Source: SIG78 sp036677805
Lineage (GTDB): Bacteria > Verrucomicrobiota > Lentisphaeria > Victivallales > Victivallaceae
Length of the DNA: 64,000 nt
Direction: 5' to 3'
NCBI GenBank assembly: GCA_036677805.1
Contig: JAVBVS010000004.1
Coordinates: forward strand, 1 to 64,000
The notes under the pieces are model-generated. The model had not been told where the DNA came from. It saw only the letters and a program-made list of their open reading frames with translations, and did no database searches. Below, in pieces: positions 44,964 through 54,373 of the stretch. The position numbers were made by a program, and so were the translations under genes. Numbering within the stretch: position 1 is the stretch's first letter; each line of letters starts with the position of its first letter.

Positions 44964-46301
44964 ATGCTGAAAAAAATAATCCAGAAATTGCAGTGGCACT
45001 TTCGACGCAGTATTCATGTTCTGATCGAATCGCTGCCGGCCTTCGGCGCGACCGAAGGCCAGTTGCGGGCGTCCGCGCTGACTTACTATTCGCTGTTTTC
45101 GATCGTGCCGATTTTCGCGCTGATTTTCGGCGTGGCCAAGGGATTCGGGCTGGAAGCCTGGCTCAAGCAGGAGCTGTTGAACCGCCTCAGCGAACATCAG
45201 GAAATTCTCTCCTGGCTCTACAACTTTGCCGACACGACGCTGCGCGAAGCCAAGGGCGGACTGATCGCCGGGATCGGGATGCTGATGCTTTGCTGGACCG
45301 TGGTCAAGATGATCGGCAATATCGAACGCGCCTTCAACCGGGTCTGGCAGGTCGAAAAAAGCCGGACCATCTTCCGCAAGTTCACCGACTATCTTTCTTT
45401 TCTGGTGATTGCGCCGATGTTGCTGCTGGCGGCCAGCAGCGCCACGGTGATGGTCTCCGGCTATCTCCGGAAAATGGCGGCGGCGCACGTTGCGCTGGAG
45501 CAGGTGGGGCGTCCCATGATCGAGTTCGGCGTGCTCTGTGTGCCCCATGTGCTGGCGTGGGCGCTCTTCACCTTCATTTACGTTTTTCTGCCCAACACCC
45601 GGGTGCGTTTCGGCGCCGCGCTTTTCGGCGGGATCATCGCCGGCAGCATGTACCAGCTGCTTCAGGCCGGCTATATTTATATCCAGATGGCGCTTTCGCG
45701 CTATAATGTGATTTACGGCAGCTTTTCGGCGCTGCCGCTGTTTCTGATCTGGATGTATTTGAGCTGGATTGTGGTGCTCTACGGGGTGACGTTGGCCTGG
45801 CTTTTCCAGAATTTCGATTACGAAAGCAAGCAGGCGCGCGACGAATTGCTGACCGCGGCGGAAAAGCGGCTGCTGGCCGTATTGCTGGCGGCGGAAACCG
45901 CCCATGATTTCGCCCTTGAGCTGCCGCCGCCGTCGGAGGTGGACCTGGCCCGGCGCTGCCGGTTGTCGGGATCGCTGACGCGCGAGCTTTTGAGCCGTCT
46001 GGTTGCCCGCAAGGTGCTTACGCCGGTGGCTTCCGAGGAATACGGCAATGTGCTCTACCAGCCGGCGCTGCCGCTGGAAAGAATGACCATGGCCGAAGTG
46101 CTCAAACGGCTGGATGAATTCTACGTCAAGCATCCGGAGCGGCAGGTGGCTTCGCCGTTGCTCGGGCAGCTGGAGCACGCCATGCGCGAATTGCGCGAAT
46201 GCATGGAGCACTCCGACTGCAATCGGCCCCTGACCGGGTTTTTTACCTATTGCGAAACGCCGCGCGGTAATTCTTCGGCGCCAGCAGACGGTGTTTTTTG
46301 A
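44964..46301 (+). CDS. YihY/BrkB-family membrane protein
   Basis: 445 residues. About six membrane spans in the first 290 residues with the family motifs LRASALTYYSLFSIVPIFAL and SFSALPLFLIWMYLSWIVVL, typical of YihY/virulence factor BrkB (formerly annotated RNase BN). A cytoplasmic C-terminal helical domain (about 295-400) looks like a winged helix (VDLARRCRLSGSLTRELLSR). The function of the family is not settled. Start at the ATG at 44964 after GGGAGA. The 3' end overlaps the convergent AraC gene by 59 bp. Confidence 0.83.
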   Translation: MLKKIIQKLQWHFRRSIHVLIESLPAFGATEGQLRASALTYYSLFSIVPIFALIFGVAKGFGLEAWLKQELLNRLSEHQEILSWLYNFADTTLREAKGGLIAGIGMLMLCWTVVKMIGNIERAFNRVWQVEKSRTIFRKFTDYLSFLVIAPMLLLAASSATVMVSGYLRKMAAAHVALEQVGRPMIEFGVLCVPHVLAWALFTFIYVFLPNTRVRFGAALFGGIIAGSMYQLLQAGYIYIQMALSRYNVIYGSFSALPLFLIWMYLSWIVVLYGVTLAWLFQNFDYESKQARDELLTAAEKRLLAVLLAAETAHDFALELPPPSEVDLARRCRLSGSLTRELLSRLVARKVLTPVASEEYGNVLYQPALPLERMTMAEVLKRLDEFYVKHPERQVASPLLGQLEHAMRELRECMEHSDCNRPLTGFFTYCETPRGNSSAPADGVF

Positions 46302-47073
46302 AGATTCGGGAGAAGTAAAATTCATCGCTGAAGCCGCATTCGAGCGCCACCGCGCGCACCGGCGCGTCGCTGTGGGTCAGAAGCAGCGCCGCCTGCTGAA
46401 GCCGGCTTTCCAGCAGAAACATTCCCGGCGGCGTGCCGAAGAAATCCCGGAACAAACGGCGGAAATGGGCATAGCTTACGCCGAGTTTGCGCGCTTCGCG
46501 CGCGAACGACCAGGCGTTGCCCGGTTGGGCGGCGATTCGTCCCGAAAGCTCCTCCAGATCCGGATAAAGCCGGTCGTTGTGGCGGCGTTCCTGCCGGGGA
46601 CGGGTCTGAATTTCGAACAACGCCTCCTCCAGCAGCATGACCGCGCGGGCATGATTTTCCGGCGACGGCGGCACGATCAGAAGACTGCGGATGCGGCGCA
46701 GCAAAGCCAGAAAGCTTTCGCTGCGGGGAACCGGCAGCAAAGCGCCGGTGCGCCGCTCTTCCAGCAATCCGCCATCCATCCAGCGGGCGACCCGCGCGCC
46801 GCGGAAACAGATGAAAAGCTTGTTTTCAATGGCTCCGTTTTCAACCGGGCCGTAGTAGAATTCACAGCCCGGATGAGAGATGAAAACACAGGCGCCATCG
46901 ACATATTCCGGCGTCTGCCGGTCGATTCGGAGCATGAAGCGTCCGCGATGACTGTATTGAATTCCCCAATATCCGTCAAAGCTGACCTGGTGGTGCACAT
47001 TGCGGGAAAGCGCCAATTCCCCGTGACAGACGAATTGCAGGTCCTTAAAGTAGTCCATGCTCAAAAAGTCCAT
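46243..47073 (-). CDS. AraC-family regulator
   Basis: 276 residues. N-terminal AraC-type ligand-binding half with a GYWGIQYSHRGRFMLRID strand pattern; C-terminal DNA-binding half (about 180-276) with LGVSYAHFRRLFRDFFG and PVRAVALECGFSDEFYFSRI, then LAPKNYR. It probably regulates the divergent oxidoreductase/isomerase pair at 47374-49310, with which it shares a 300-bp control region. No ribosome site is obvious before the ATG at 47073; an in-frame ATG at 47058 is an alternative. Its 3' end overlaps yihY by 59 bp in antisense. Confidence 0.83.
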   Translation of the reverse strand: MDFLSMDYFKDLQFVCHGELALSRNVHHQVSFDGYWGIQYSHRGRFMLRIDRQTPEYVDGACVFISHPGCEFYYGPVENGAIENKLFICFRGARVARWMDGGLLEERRTGALLPVPRSESFLALLRRIRSLLIVPPSPENHARAVMLLEEALFEIQTRPRQERRHNDRLYPDLEELSGRIAAQPGNAWSFAREARKLGVSYAHFRRLFRDFFGTPPGMFLLESRLQQAALLLTHSDAPVRAVALECGFSDEFYFSRIFKKHRLLAPKNYRAAFRNR

Positions 47074-47105
47074 GTTTTTGCATAAAAAATCTATTGGCGA
47101 ATGAC

Positions 47106-47131
47106 GCCGGTCCAGTATATTATATACCGGC
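47106..47131. promoter_or_regulatory. Inverted repeat GCCGGT-N14-ACCGGC in the AraC/oxidoreductase control region
   Basis: Perfect 6-bp arms (47106-47111, 47126-47131) around an AT-rich TATATTATAT core that could contain a -10 box in either direction. The rest of the 300-bp gap (47074-47373) shows no further clear site apart from the AAGGAG ribosome site at 47360. Confidence 0.4.
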
Positions 47132-47373
47132 GGAACAATTTCGGAATTTTTCCCTGCCGCACCGAGACGACCCCGACCTTCTGTCGGAAGCGCATTTCGA
47201 ACCCGGCAGAAGGGAAATGGAATCCGCCATTACAATAATCCATACCGCTGGCGGCGGCAAATCGGTTCCGGGAAAAAATGCTTTTTTCCCCGGGGTAAGC
47301 CGCCGACATGGGCGCGGATTGCAAAGACGAATGAAGTCAAGGCCATTTCATGGCAACAGAAGGAGCAGCGATC

Positions 47374-48438
47374 ATGAACAAGGTTCGTGTCGGAATCTGG
47401 GGACTGGGCCGGGCCGGAGCCGCGATGCATACGGCGGAAATCGGCGCTCATGCCGAAAAGTTTGAAATCGTCGCGGGTTGCGATACCACGCCCGAGCGCG
47501 CCGAGGCGTTCGCCCGGACTTACAAGGTGCCGGGCTATACCGATCCGGCGCAATTCCTGGCCGATCAGAATATCGAGCTGGTGGCGGTGGCCACCCGTTC
47601 GCTCGACCATGTCCGCCATGCCCAGGCGGCGCTGGAGGCGGGATTTGCGGTGCTGCTGGAAAAACCGCTGGCGCAGTCGCGGGCCGAGGCCGAAGCTCTG
47701 GTGGAAATGGACCGGAAATATCCCGGCAAGCTCTTCTGCCGCCAGAACCGCCGTTTCGAACCCGCGTTCCAGCATGTGCGCGAAATCATCGATTCCGGCA
47801 TTCTCGGCAAGGTTCACACCATCAAATTGCGCCGCAATAATTTTTCGCGCCGCGACGACTGGCAGGCGCTGCTGAGCGAGGGCGGCGGCCAGCTCAACAA
47901 CTGGGGGCCGCACCTGATCGACCATGCGCTGCAATTTCTGCATTACCGGGTTGCTTCGGTGTGGGGCGAACTCAAGCTGGTGGCGGCGCAGGGGGATGCC
48001 GAAGACAGCGTCAAAATCCTGATCAAAGGCAAGGACGGCTGTACGGTCGACATTGAGATTTTCGGCGGAGCGGCGCTGCCGGCCAATGTCTACGAGGTTT
48101 ACGGGTCGCGCGGCGCTCTGGTCAGCGCCGACGAGCAGGACCTCAAACTGCGCTATATCGAGCCGGATTACGAACTCAAGCCTTATCCCGCCAAAAAGGG
48201 CAATCCGCCGGGCAGCGGCTGGATTTTTGCCGACAATGCGCAGCTGCCGTGGCGGCGTCTCACCATCATGACCGAGCCCAAGCTCAAGGTCAATATGAAT
48301 TCGCTTTACGGCTGCCTCTACGATACGTTGCGCGACGGCAAGCCCTTCCCGATCAAGCTCGAAGAAGCGCTGGCGGTGATCGAGGTCTGCGATATCGTCA
48401 AATCGCAATCGCCGATTTATGCCGCTCTGCGATCATAA
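47374..48438 (+). CDS. Gfo/Idh/MocA-family oxidoreductase, second pair
   Basis: 354 residues. Rossmann fold VGIWGLGRAGAAMHT, the family signature FAVLLEKPLAQS, and GGQLNNWGPHLIDHALQFL with the catalytic Asp-x-x-x-His equivalent. NAD(P)-dependent oxidation or reduction of a cyclic polyol or sugar derivative. The ATG at 47374 lies after AAGGAGC, preferred over the open frame from 47350. The isomerase gene follows 110 bp downstream on the same strand, the same order as the 12311-10369 pair, but the proteins are clearly not recent duplicates. Confidence 0.87.
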   Translation: MNKVRVGIWGLGRAGAAMHTAEIGAHAEKFEIVAGCDTTPERAEAFARTYKVPGYTDPAQFLADQNIELVAVATRSLDHVRHAQAALEAGFAVLLEKPLAQSRAEAEALVEMDRKYPGKLFCRQNRRFEPAFQHVREIIDSGILGKVHTIKLRRNNFSRRDDWQALLSEGGGQLNNWGPHLIDHALQFLHYRVASVWGELKLVAAQGDAEDSVKILIKGKDGCTVDIEIFGGAALPANVYEVYGSRGALVSADEQDLKLRYIEPDYELKPYPAKKGNPPGSGWIFADNAQLPWRRLTIMTEPKLKVNMNSLYGCLYDTLRDGKPFPIKLEEALAVIEVCDIVKSQSPIYAALRS

Positions 48439-48548
48439 GCTCATAACCGTCTTGGGCTTGAGGCTTGAAAAATCCTCAATCGACAAGACGTTGCCGAGCT
48501 TGAGATTGCGCATTAATATCAATAACCGGAAACAAGCAGGAAATCATC

Positions 48549-49310
48549 ATGAAAAAAGCTCAAATCGCGGCGCAGCTCTACACGTTGCGCGACTATCTCA
48601 AAACGCCCGGCGGGGTCGACCGCAGTTTCGCCAGATTGCGTGAAATCGGCTTTGAGGCCGTTCAGGTTTCGGGCGTGGCCGCGGAACCGGCGGCGGTCAA
48701 GAAGTATGCCGATGCCAACGGGTTGGTTATCTGTGCCACCCACGAGGGGGGCGATGTGATTCTGGGAACGCCCGAAAAAGCGATCGAAAAACTCGATTTG
48801 TACGGTTGCCGTCATACCGCGTATCCCTGTCCCTTCGAATACCAGGTGGTCGATTACGCGACGACGGTTGAATTCGCGCAGGCGCTCAACGCCGCGGCGC
48901 TGAAGTTCGCTTCCGCCGGCAAGACGTTGAGCTACCACAACCACAACCTCGAATTCCGCAAGGTCGACGGCCATCGGATCATCGATCTGATCTACGATCG
49001 CGCGCCCGATCTGAAGATCGAAATCGACACCTACTGGGTGCAGATGGGCGGTTGCGATCCGGTCGAGTATGTGAGCCGTTATCCGGGTCGCCAGCCGATT
49101 TTCCACCTCAAGGATTTCGGCGTGGTCTATCCCCGCACCTCGATCATGGTGCCGGTCGGTTCGGGCAACCTGAACTGGAATCGGATCATTCCGGCGGCCG
49201 AAGCCTCCGGCGTCGAATGGTTCATCATCGAGCAGGACACCTGCCAGAAGGATGAATTCGAGTCGCTGAAGGACAGTTTCGACTATCTGGTCAAGAATTT
49301 CGTGAAGTGA
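48549..49310 (+). CDS. Sugar phosphate isomerase/epimerase, second pair
   Basis: 253 residues, a TIM barrel of the xylose-isomerase-like family. It shows AAQLYTLRDYLKTPGG at the N-terminus, LSYHNHNLEFRKVDG with the conserved His/Glu, LKIEIDTYWVQMGG with the metal Asp, PIFHLKDFG and EWFIIEQDTC with the last Glu. IolE/IolI-type and 3-keto-sugar isomerases share these features, so conversion of the keto product of the upstream oxidoreductase is likely. AGGAA precedes the ATG at 48549. It ends at a strong terminator (49342-49378). Confidence 0.86.
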   Translation: MKKAQIAAQLYTLRDYLKTPGGVDRSFARLREIGFEAVQVSGVAAEPAAVKKYADANGLVICATHEGGDVILGTPEKAIEKLDLYGCRHTAYPCPFEYQVVDYATTVEFAQALNAAALKFASAGKTLSYHNHNLEFRKVDGHRIIDLIYDRAPDLKIEIDTYWVQMGGCDPVEYVSRYPGRQPIFHLKDFGVVYPRTSIMVPVGSGNLNWNRIIPAAEASGVEWFIIEQDTCQKDEFESLKDSFDYLVKNFVK

Positions 49311-49341
49311 TTCAGTTCCTTTCCCTGTCGGGAAAGGATCG

Positions 49342-49378
49342 AACTGCCGCCGGGCTTGTCGTCCGGCGGCAGTTTTTT
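49342..49378 (+). terminator. Rho-independent terminator after the isomerase
   Basis: Perfect 12-bp stem (49342-49353 with 49363-49374), 9-nt loop, six U residues (49373-49378). Confidence 0.9.
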
Positions 49379-49386
49379 CGGTGCGC

Positions 49387-49422
49387 AAAAAAACCGGCTG
49401 CCGAAATATCGGAAGCCGGTTT
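49387..49422 (-). terminator. Rho-independent terminator of the glnN-carB operon
   Basis: On the minus strand AAACCGGCT (49414-49422) pairs with AGCCGGTTT (49391-49399), followed by four more U residues (49387-49390). It faces the plus-strand terminator with 8 bp between them. Confidence 0.85.
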
Positions 49423-49458
49423 GATAAAACTTCTCCGGACCGCCGCCGGACCGCCGGA

Positions 49459-52400
49459 TCAATGCCGGACGTGGCGGTGGTACTCCTGAAGGCTGCATAC
49501 TTCAAGGCGTCCGAAGCCGGATTTGTCGCGGATGCCTTCGACGGCGGCGACGAATCCGGCCAGCGTGGTGGTGATCGGCACTCCGACCACCACCGCCTTG
49601 GAGCGCATCTGAATCTCGTCAGCCATGGCTTCCGCGCCGGACTCGGCGGTGTTGACGATCCAGTGGACCGCCTTGTCCCGCATCAGGTCGAGCAGATTGG
49701 GCCGGGCCTGCGAAATCCGGAAGATCGCGTTGCAGCGGATGCCATTGTCCCAGAGCAGCGTCGCGGTGCCGCGCGTGGCGTAGATCACGAAGCCGAGCTT
49801 CACCAGTTCGCGTACAAGCTCCACCGCTTTGGGTTTGTCCTCATCTTTCAGCGAGATGAAGACGTTGCCTTTCTCCGGAAGCTTGCTTCCGGCGGCCAGC
49901 TGGCTCTTGAGGTAGGCCAATCCGCGGTCGTGGTCGAGGCCCATGACTTCGCCGGTGGACTTCATTTCCGGGCTGAGCATGATGTCCACGCCCGGGAATT
50001 TGACGAACGGGAAGACCGCTTCCTTGATTGCGGTATACGGAATCCGCGCTTCGCGGGTGAAGCCGAGTTCGTCGAGCGTACTGCCGGTCATGCACCGCGC
50101 CGCAAGGCCGGCCAGCGGCACGCCGATGGCCTTGCTCACGAAAGGCACCGTCCGCGACGCGCGCGGGTTGACTTCGATGATGTAGATTTCGTTGTCTTTG
50201 ACCGCAAACTGGATATTCATCAGTCCGACCACATGGAGTTCGGCGGCCAGTTTGGCGGCGTAAACCCGCACCTTGTCCTGAAGCTCCCGGCTCAGAGTCA
50301 TCGGCGGAATCACGCTGGCCGAGTCGCCGGAGTGAATCCCGGCGGGCTCGACGTGTTCCATGATCGCGCCGATCACCGAACGCTTGCCGTCGGAAATGCA
50401 GTCGACGTCGAGTTCGATCGCATTCTCGAGGAACCGGTCGATCAGAATCGGCTTGCCCGGCGAAATCGCTTCGGCCATTTCGACATAGTGGCGCAGATTC
50501 TTTTCCTGGTAAACGATGACCATGCCGCGCCCGCCCAGCACGAAGGACGGACGGATCAGCAGCGGATAGCCGATGCGGTCGGCCACCGCGATCGCTTCGT
50601 CGATGGAGTGGGAAATGCCGCTTTCCGGCTGTTTGATACCGATCTTTTCGACCAGCTGCTTGAAGAAGTCGCGGTCTTCCGCGGCGTCGATATCGTCGGG
50701 ACTGGTGCCGATGACATTGGCGCCGGCGGCCTTCAGCTTCTGGGCGAGGTTAAGCGGGGTCTGGCCGCCGAACTGGACGATCACGCCGTCGCATTGTTCG
50801 CGTTCGTAAATATTCATCACGTCTTCCAGCGACAGCGGTTCGAAATAGAGCTTGTCGCTGGTGTCGTAATCGGTCGACACGGTTTCCGGATTGCTGTTGA
50901 CCATCACCGTTTCGAAGCCGGCCTTGCGCAGCGCGAAGGCGGCATGGACGCAGCAATAGTCGAATTCGATCCCCTGGCCGATGCGATTGGGACCGCCGCC
51001 GAGAATCATGTAGGATTTCTTGTTGCCGCGCGGCCGCACCGGATCGGCGTATTCGCCGTAGGTCGAATAATAATAGGTGGTGGCGGCCTCGAATTCCCCG
51101 GCGCAGGTGTCCACCGAGCCGAAGACCGGTTCAAGCTTGATCTGTTTGCGGGCGGCGCGCACCGCCATTTCGTCGGCGCCGAGCAGACAGCCGATCTGGC
51201 GGTCGGAGTACCCGAGCTCCTTGGCCTGGCGGAAAAGCGCCGGATCGGCGGCCAGTTTTTCCAGTGTGCCGGAAGCGGCGATCTCGTTTTCGAATTCGGC
51301 CAGCTCGGCGAGATTGCGCAGGAAATAACGGTCGATCTTGGTCAATTCATAGAGGGTTTCGACGTTCCAGCCGCGCTTGAAGGCTTCGCGGACCACAAAC
51401 ACCCGGTCGCAGTTGGGCCGGATCAGCTCGGCGCGCAGCAGTTCGTCACTCATAGCCTGGAATTTGCCGTCCTGGCCGTCGCCGCCGAAGCCGGCGCGGC
51501 CGGTTTCGAGCGACCGCAGCGCTTTCTGGAAGGACTGCTTGAACGTCCGGCCGATGGCCATCGCTTCGCCGACCGATTTCATCTGGGTGCCCAGCGTCGA
51601 ATCCGCCGCCGGGAATTTTTCGAAGGTGAAGCGCGGAATCTTGGTCACCACATAGTCGAGCGCGGGCTCGAAGCAGCTCGGCGTGGAGCCGGTGATATCG
51701 TTGCGGATTTCGTCGAGGGTGTAGCCCACCGCGAGCAGCGCGGCGATTTTGGCGATCGGGAAGCCGGTGGCTTTGCTCGCCAGCGCCGAGGAGCGCGATA
51801 CCCGCGGGTTCATTTCGATGATGATCTGGCGGCCGTCGTCGGGATTGACCGCCCACTGGACGTTGGAGCCGCCGGTGGCGACGCCGATGGCCTCCATCAC
51901 CTTCAAGCTCGCGTCGCGCATCTGCTGGTATTCGGCGTCGGTCAGGGTCTGGATCGGCGCCACCGTGATCGAGTCGCCGGTGTGGACGCCCATCGGATCG
52001 AGGTTTTCAATGGTGCAGACGATCACCGCGTTGCCCTTGGCGTCGCGCATGACTTCGAGCTCGTATTCCTTCCAGCCGAGGAGCGATTCCTCGATCAGGA
52101 CCTCGGTATTCATGCTCGCGTCCAACCCGCGCTGCACAATGGCGAGAAATTCTTCCTCGTCGTGCGCGATGCCGCCGCCCGAGCCGCCGAGGGTGAAGCC
52201 GGGACGGATAATCAGCGGCCAGGTGCCGATCGCTTCCTTGACCGCGCGCGCCTCTTCCAGCGAGTGGGCCGAGCCGGAACGCGGCAGTTCGAGACCGATG
52301 CCGCGCATGGTCTGCTTGAAGCACTGGCGATCTTCGGCGCGGTTGATCGCCTCGGCCGAGGCGCCGATCAGTTCGACCTGATAGCGCTTCAGGATGCCGC

Positions 52401-52713
52401 GCTGGTCGAGCTCCATCGCCAAGTTCAGCGCGGTCTGGCCGCCCAGCGTGGGCAGCAGCGCGTCGGGACGTTCGCGGCGGATGATTTCATGGACGATGTC
52501 GACGGTCAGCGGTTCGACATAGGTTCGATCCGCGAATTCCGGGTCGGTCATGATGGTCGCCGGGTTGCTGTTGACCAGCACCACTTCGAACCCTTCTTTT
52601 TTCAACACTTTGCAGGCCTGGACGCCGGAATAGTCGAATTCGCAACCCTGGCCGATGACGATCGGACCCGAGCCGATCAACATGATTTTCCGGATATCTG
52701 TACGCTTGGGCAT
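49459..52713 (-). CDS. carB: Carbamoyl-phosphate synthase large subunit
   Basis: 1084 residues, full length. Two homologous halves each contain an ATP-grasp domain; IMLIGSGPIVIGQGCEFDYS opens the first and YMILGGGPNRIGQGIEFDYC the second, with IRPGFTLGGSGGGIAHDEEE and IRPSFVLGGRGMVIVYQEKN as ATP-grasp loops. The last 130 residues are the MGS-like regulatory domain. It makes carbamoyl phosphate from bicarbonate, ATP and the ammonia delivered by CarA, for pyrimidine and arginine synthesis. AAGGAGGG precedes the ATG. Last gene of the operon, 60 bp after pyrG and separated from carA by it, an unusual order. Confidence 0.97.
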   Translation of the reverse strand: MPKRTDIRKIMLIGSGPIVIGQGCEFDYSGVQACKVLKKEGFEVVLVNSNPATIMTDPEFADRTYVEPLTVDIVHEIIRRERPDALLPTLGGQTALNLAMELDQRGILKRYQVELIGASAEAINRAEDRQCFKQTMRGIGLELPRSGSAHSLEEARAVKEAIGTWPLIIRPGFTLGGSGGGIAHDEEEFLAIVQRGLDASMNTEVLIEESLLGWKEYELEVMRDAKGNAVIVCTIENLDPMGVHTGDSITVAPIQTLTDAEYQQMRDASLKVMEAIGVATGGSNVQWAVNPDDGRQIIIEMNPRVSRSSALASKATGFPIAKIAALLAVGYTLDEIRNDITGSTPSCFEPALDYVVTKIPRFTFEKFPAADSTLGTQMKSVGEAMAIGRTFKQSFQKALRSLETGRAGFGGDGQDGKFQAMSDELLRAELIRPNCDRVFVVREAFKRGWNVETLYELTKIDRYFLRNLAELAEFENEIAASGTLEKLAADPALFRQAKELGYSDRQIGCLLGADEMAVRAARKQIKLEPVFGSVDTCAGEFEAATTYYYSTYGEYADPVRPRGNKKSYMILGGGPNRIGQGIEFDYCCVHAAFALRKAGFETVMVNSNPETVSTDYDTSDKLYFEPLSLEDVMNIYEREQCDGVIVQFGGQTPLNLAQKLKAAGANVIGTSPDDIDAAEDRDFFKQLVEKIGIKQPESGISHSIDEAIAVADRIGYPLLIRPSFVLGGRGMVIVYQEKNLRHYVEMAEAISPGKPILIDRFLENAIELDVDCISDGKRSVIGAIMEHVEPAGIHSGDSASVIPPMTLSRELQDKVRVYAAKLAAELHVVGLMNIQFAVKDNEIYIIEVNPRASRTVPFVSKAIGVPLAGLAARCMTGSTLDELGFTREARIPYTAIKEAVFPFVKFPGVDIMLSPEMKSTGEVMGLDHDRGLAYLKSQLAAGSKLPEKGNVFISLKDEDKPKAVELVRELVKLGFVIYATRGTATLLWDNGIRCNAIFRISQARPNLLDLMRDKAVHWIVNTAESGAEAMADEIQMRSKAVVVGVPITTTLAGFVAAVEGIRDKSGFGRLEVCSLQEYHRHVRH

Positions 52714-52773
52714 AACTGCTTCACCCTCCTTCGATGCTCATGATTGTTGTCCTCTTCGTTCCGGAGGCGGCGG

Positions 52774-54372
52774 TTACTTCGTCGCCAGCGCGTTGGCGAT
52801 CAGCCCGTTGAAGAGCGGATGGGACTGACGCGGCCGCGATTTGAATTCCGGATGAAACTGACAACCCACGAAGTACGGATGGTCGGCCAGTTCCACAATT
52901 TCCACCAGATGGTTCGCCGGGCATTCGCCGGCGATACGCAATCCCGCCTTGGTCAGGAGCTCCCGGAAGGCCGGATTGAACTCGTAACGGTGGCGGTGGC
53001 GTTCGCTGATTTCGGAAACGCCGTAATATTTCCTGCTCTGCGTATCTTCATGCAAACAGCAGGGATACGCGCCGAGGCGCATGGTGCCGCCCTTGGCCGT
53101 CACCGTGCGCTGGTCGGCCATCAGATCGATCACCGGATACGGCGTATGCGGCGCGAATTCGGTACTGTCGGCGTCGGCGAGGTCGGCCACATGCCGGGCG
53201 AATTCGATCACCGCGCACTGCATGCCCAGACAAATGCCGAGGAACGGCACCTTGTGCGTCCGGGCGTACTCGATCGCGATCAGTTTGCCCGGCACGCCGC
53301 GGCCGCCGAATCCGCCCGGCACCAGAATGCCGTCGGCCTCCGCCAGCAGTGCCGCCGGATCACTTTTTTCCAGCTCTTCAGCCTCGATTTTCAGTACCTT
53401 CACCCTGGCCGAATGGGCGATTCCGGCATGACTCAGCGCTTCATAGATGCTTTTGTAGGCGTCCTGGTGTTTGATGTACTTGCCGACCACCGCGATGGTG
53501 CATTCGCACTTCGGATGGAGCACTCCGTCGAGCCAGGCGCGGTAGCCGGACATTTCGAGCTCGCCTTCGGGCAGCCCCAGGAGGCGGATCACCTTGACGT
53601 CCAGCTCCTGCTTGGCCAGCTCCAGCGGCACCTCATAAATCGAATGCTTGACGTCCTGCTCCTCGATCACCATATCCTGCTGGACGTTGCAGAAGAGCGA
53701 AAGTTTTTTGAAGTGCTCTTCTTCCATCGGAATCTCGGTCCGGCAGATCAGGATGTCCGGGGTGATCCCGATGTTGCGCAGGATCGCCACCGAGTGCTGC
53801 GACGGCTTGGTTTTCAGCTCCTTCGCCGCCCGGATGTAGGGCACCAGCGTCAGGTGGATGAAAACCGCGTTGCCGCGTCCGGCCTGCAGATAGAACTGTC
53901 GCGCCGCTTCGAGGAAGGGCAGCGATTCGATGTCGCCGGCGGTGCCGCCGATTTCGGTGATGGCGACATCGACGTCCGGCGCGTGCAGCGCCTGCATCGC
54001 CTGTTTGATTTCATCGGTCACATGCGGAATCACCTGCACCGTGGCGCCGAGGTAGCCACCGGCGCGCTCCCGCGCAATCACGCTGCCGTAAATCCGGCCC
54101 GAGGTATAGTTGCTCGCCTTGGAGCAGCTGATCCCGGCGAACCGTTCATAGTGGCCGAGGTCGAGGTCGGTTTCCGCGCCGTCGTCGGTCACGAAGACCT
54201 CCCCGTGCTGATAGGGGCTCATGGTCCCGGGGTCGACGTTCAGATAGGGATCGAGTTTCTGCATGGCCACCTTGAGCCCGCGCTGTTCGAGCAGCATGGC
54301 GAGACTCGCGCCGGTGATGCCCTTGCCCAGACTCGAAACCACTCCGCCGGTCACGAAAATATGCTTGGTCAT
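52774..54372 (-). CDS. pyrG: CTP synthase
   Basis: 532 residues, normal length. The synthetase domain begins HIFVTGGVVSSLGKGITGAS and contains the conserved DPYLNVDPGTMSPYQHGEVF; the class I glutamine amidotransferase domain has FLGICLGMQCAVIEFAR with the catalytic Cys and CQFHPEFKSRP with the His/Glu. It converts UTP to CTP with glutamine as ammonia donor. It starts 1 bp after the carA stop codon and precedes carB by 60 bp, so pyrimidine synthesis enzymes that consume glutamine are packed together. Confidence 0.98.
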   Translation of the reverse strand: MTKHIFVTGGVVSSLGKGITGASLAMLLEQRGLKVAMQKLDPYLNVDPGTMSPYQHGEVFVTDDGAETDLDLGHYERFAGISCSKASNYTSGRIYGSVIARERAGGYLGATVQVIPHVTDEIKQAMQALHAPDVDVAITEIGGTAGDIESLPFLEAARQFYLQAGRGNAVFIHLTLVPYIRAAKELKTKPSQHSVAILRNIGITPDILICRTEIPMEEEHFKKLSLFCNVQQDMVIEEQDVKHSIYEVPLELAKQELDVKVIRLLGLPEGELEMSGYRAWLDGVLHPKCECTIAVVGKYIKHQDAYKSIYEALSHAGIAHSARVKVLKIEAEELEKSDPAALLAEADGILVPGGFGGRGVPGKLIAIEYARTHKVPFLGICLGMQCAVIEFARHVADLADADSTEFAPHTPYPVIDLMADQRTVTAKGGTMRLGAYPCCLHEDTQSRKYYGVSEISERHRHRYEFNPAFRELLTKAGLRIAGECPANHLVEIVELADHPYFVGCQFHPEFKSRPRQSHPLFNGLIANALATK

Positions 54373-54373
54373 T

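Noticed and set aside
49381..52743. 1120-codon open frame on the plus strand opposite carB
   Set aside because: Antisense shadow of carB; no known domain. It also runs through the two terminators at 49342-49422.
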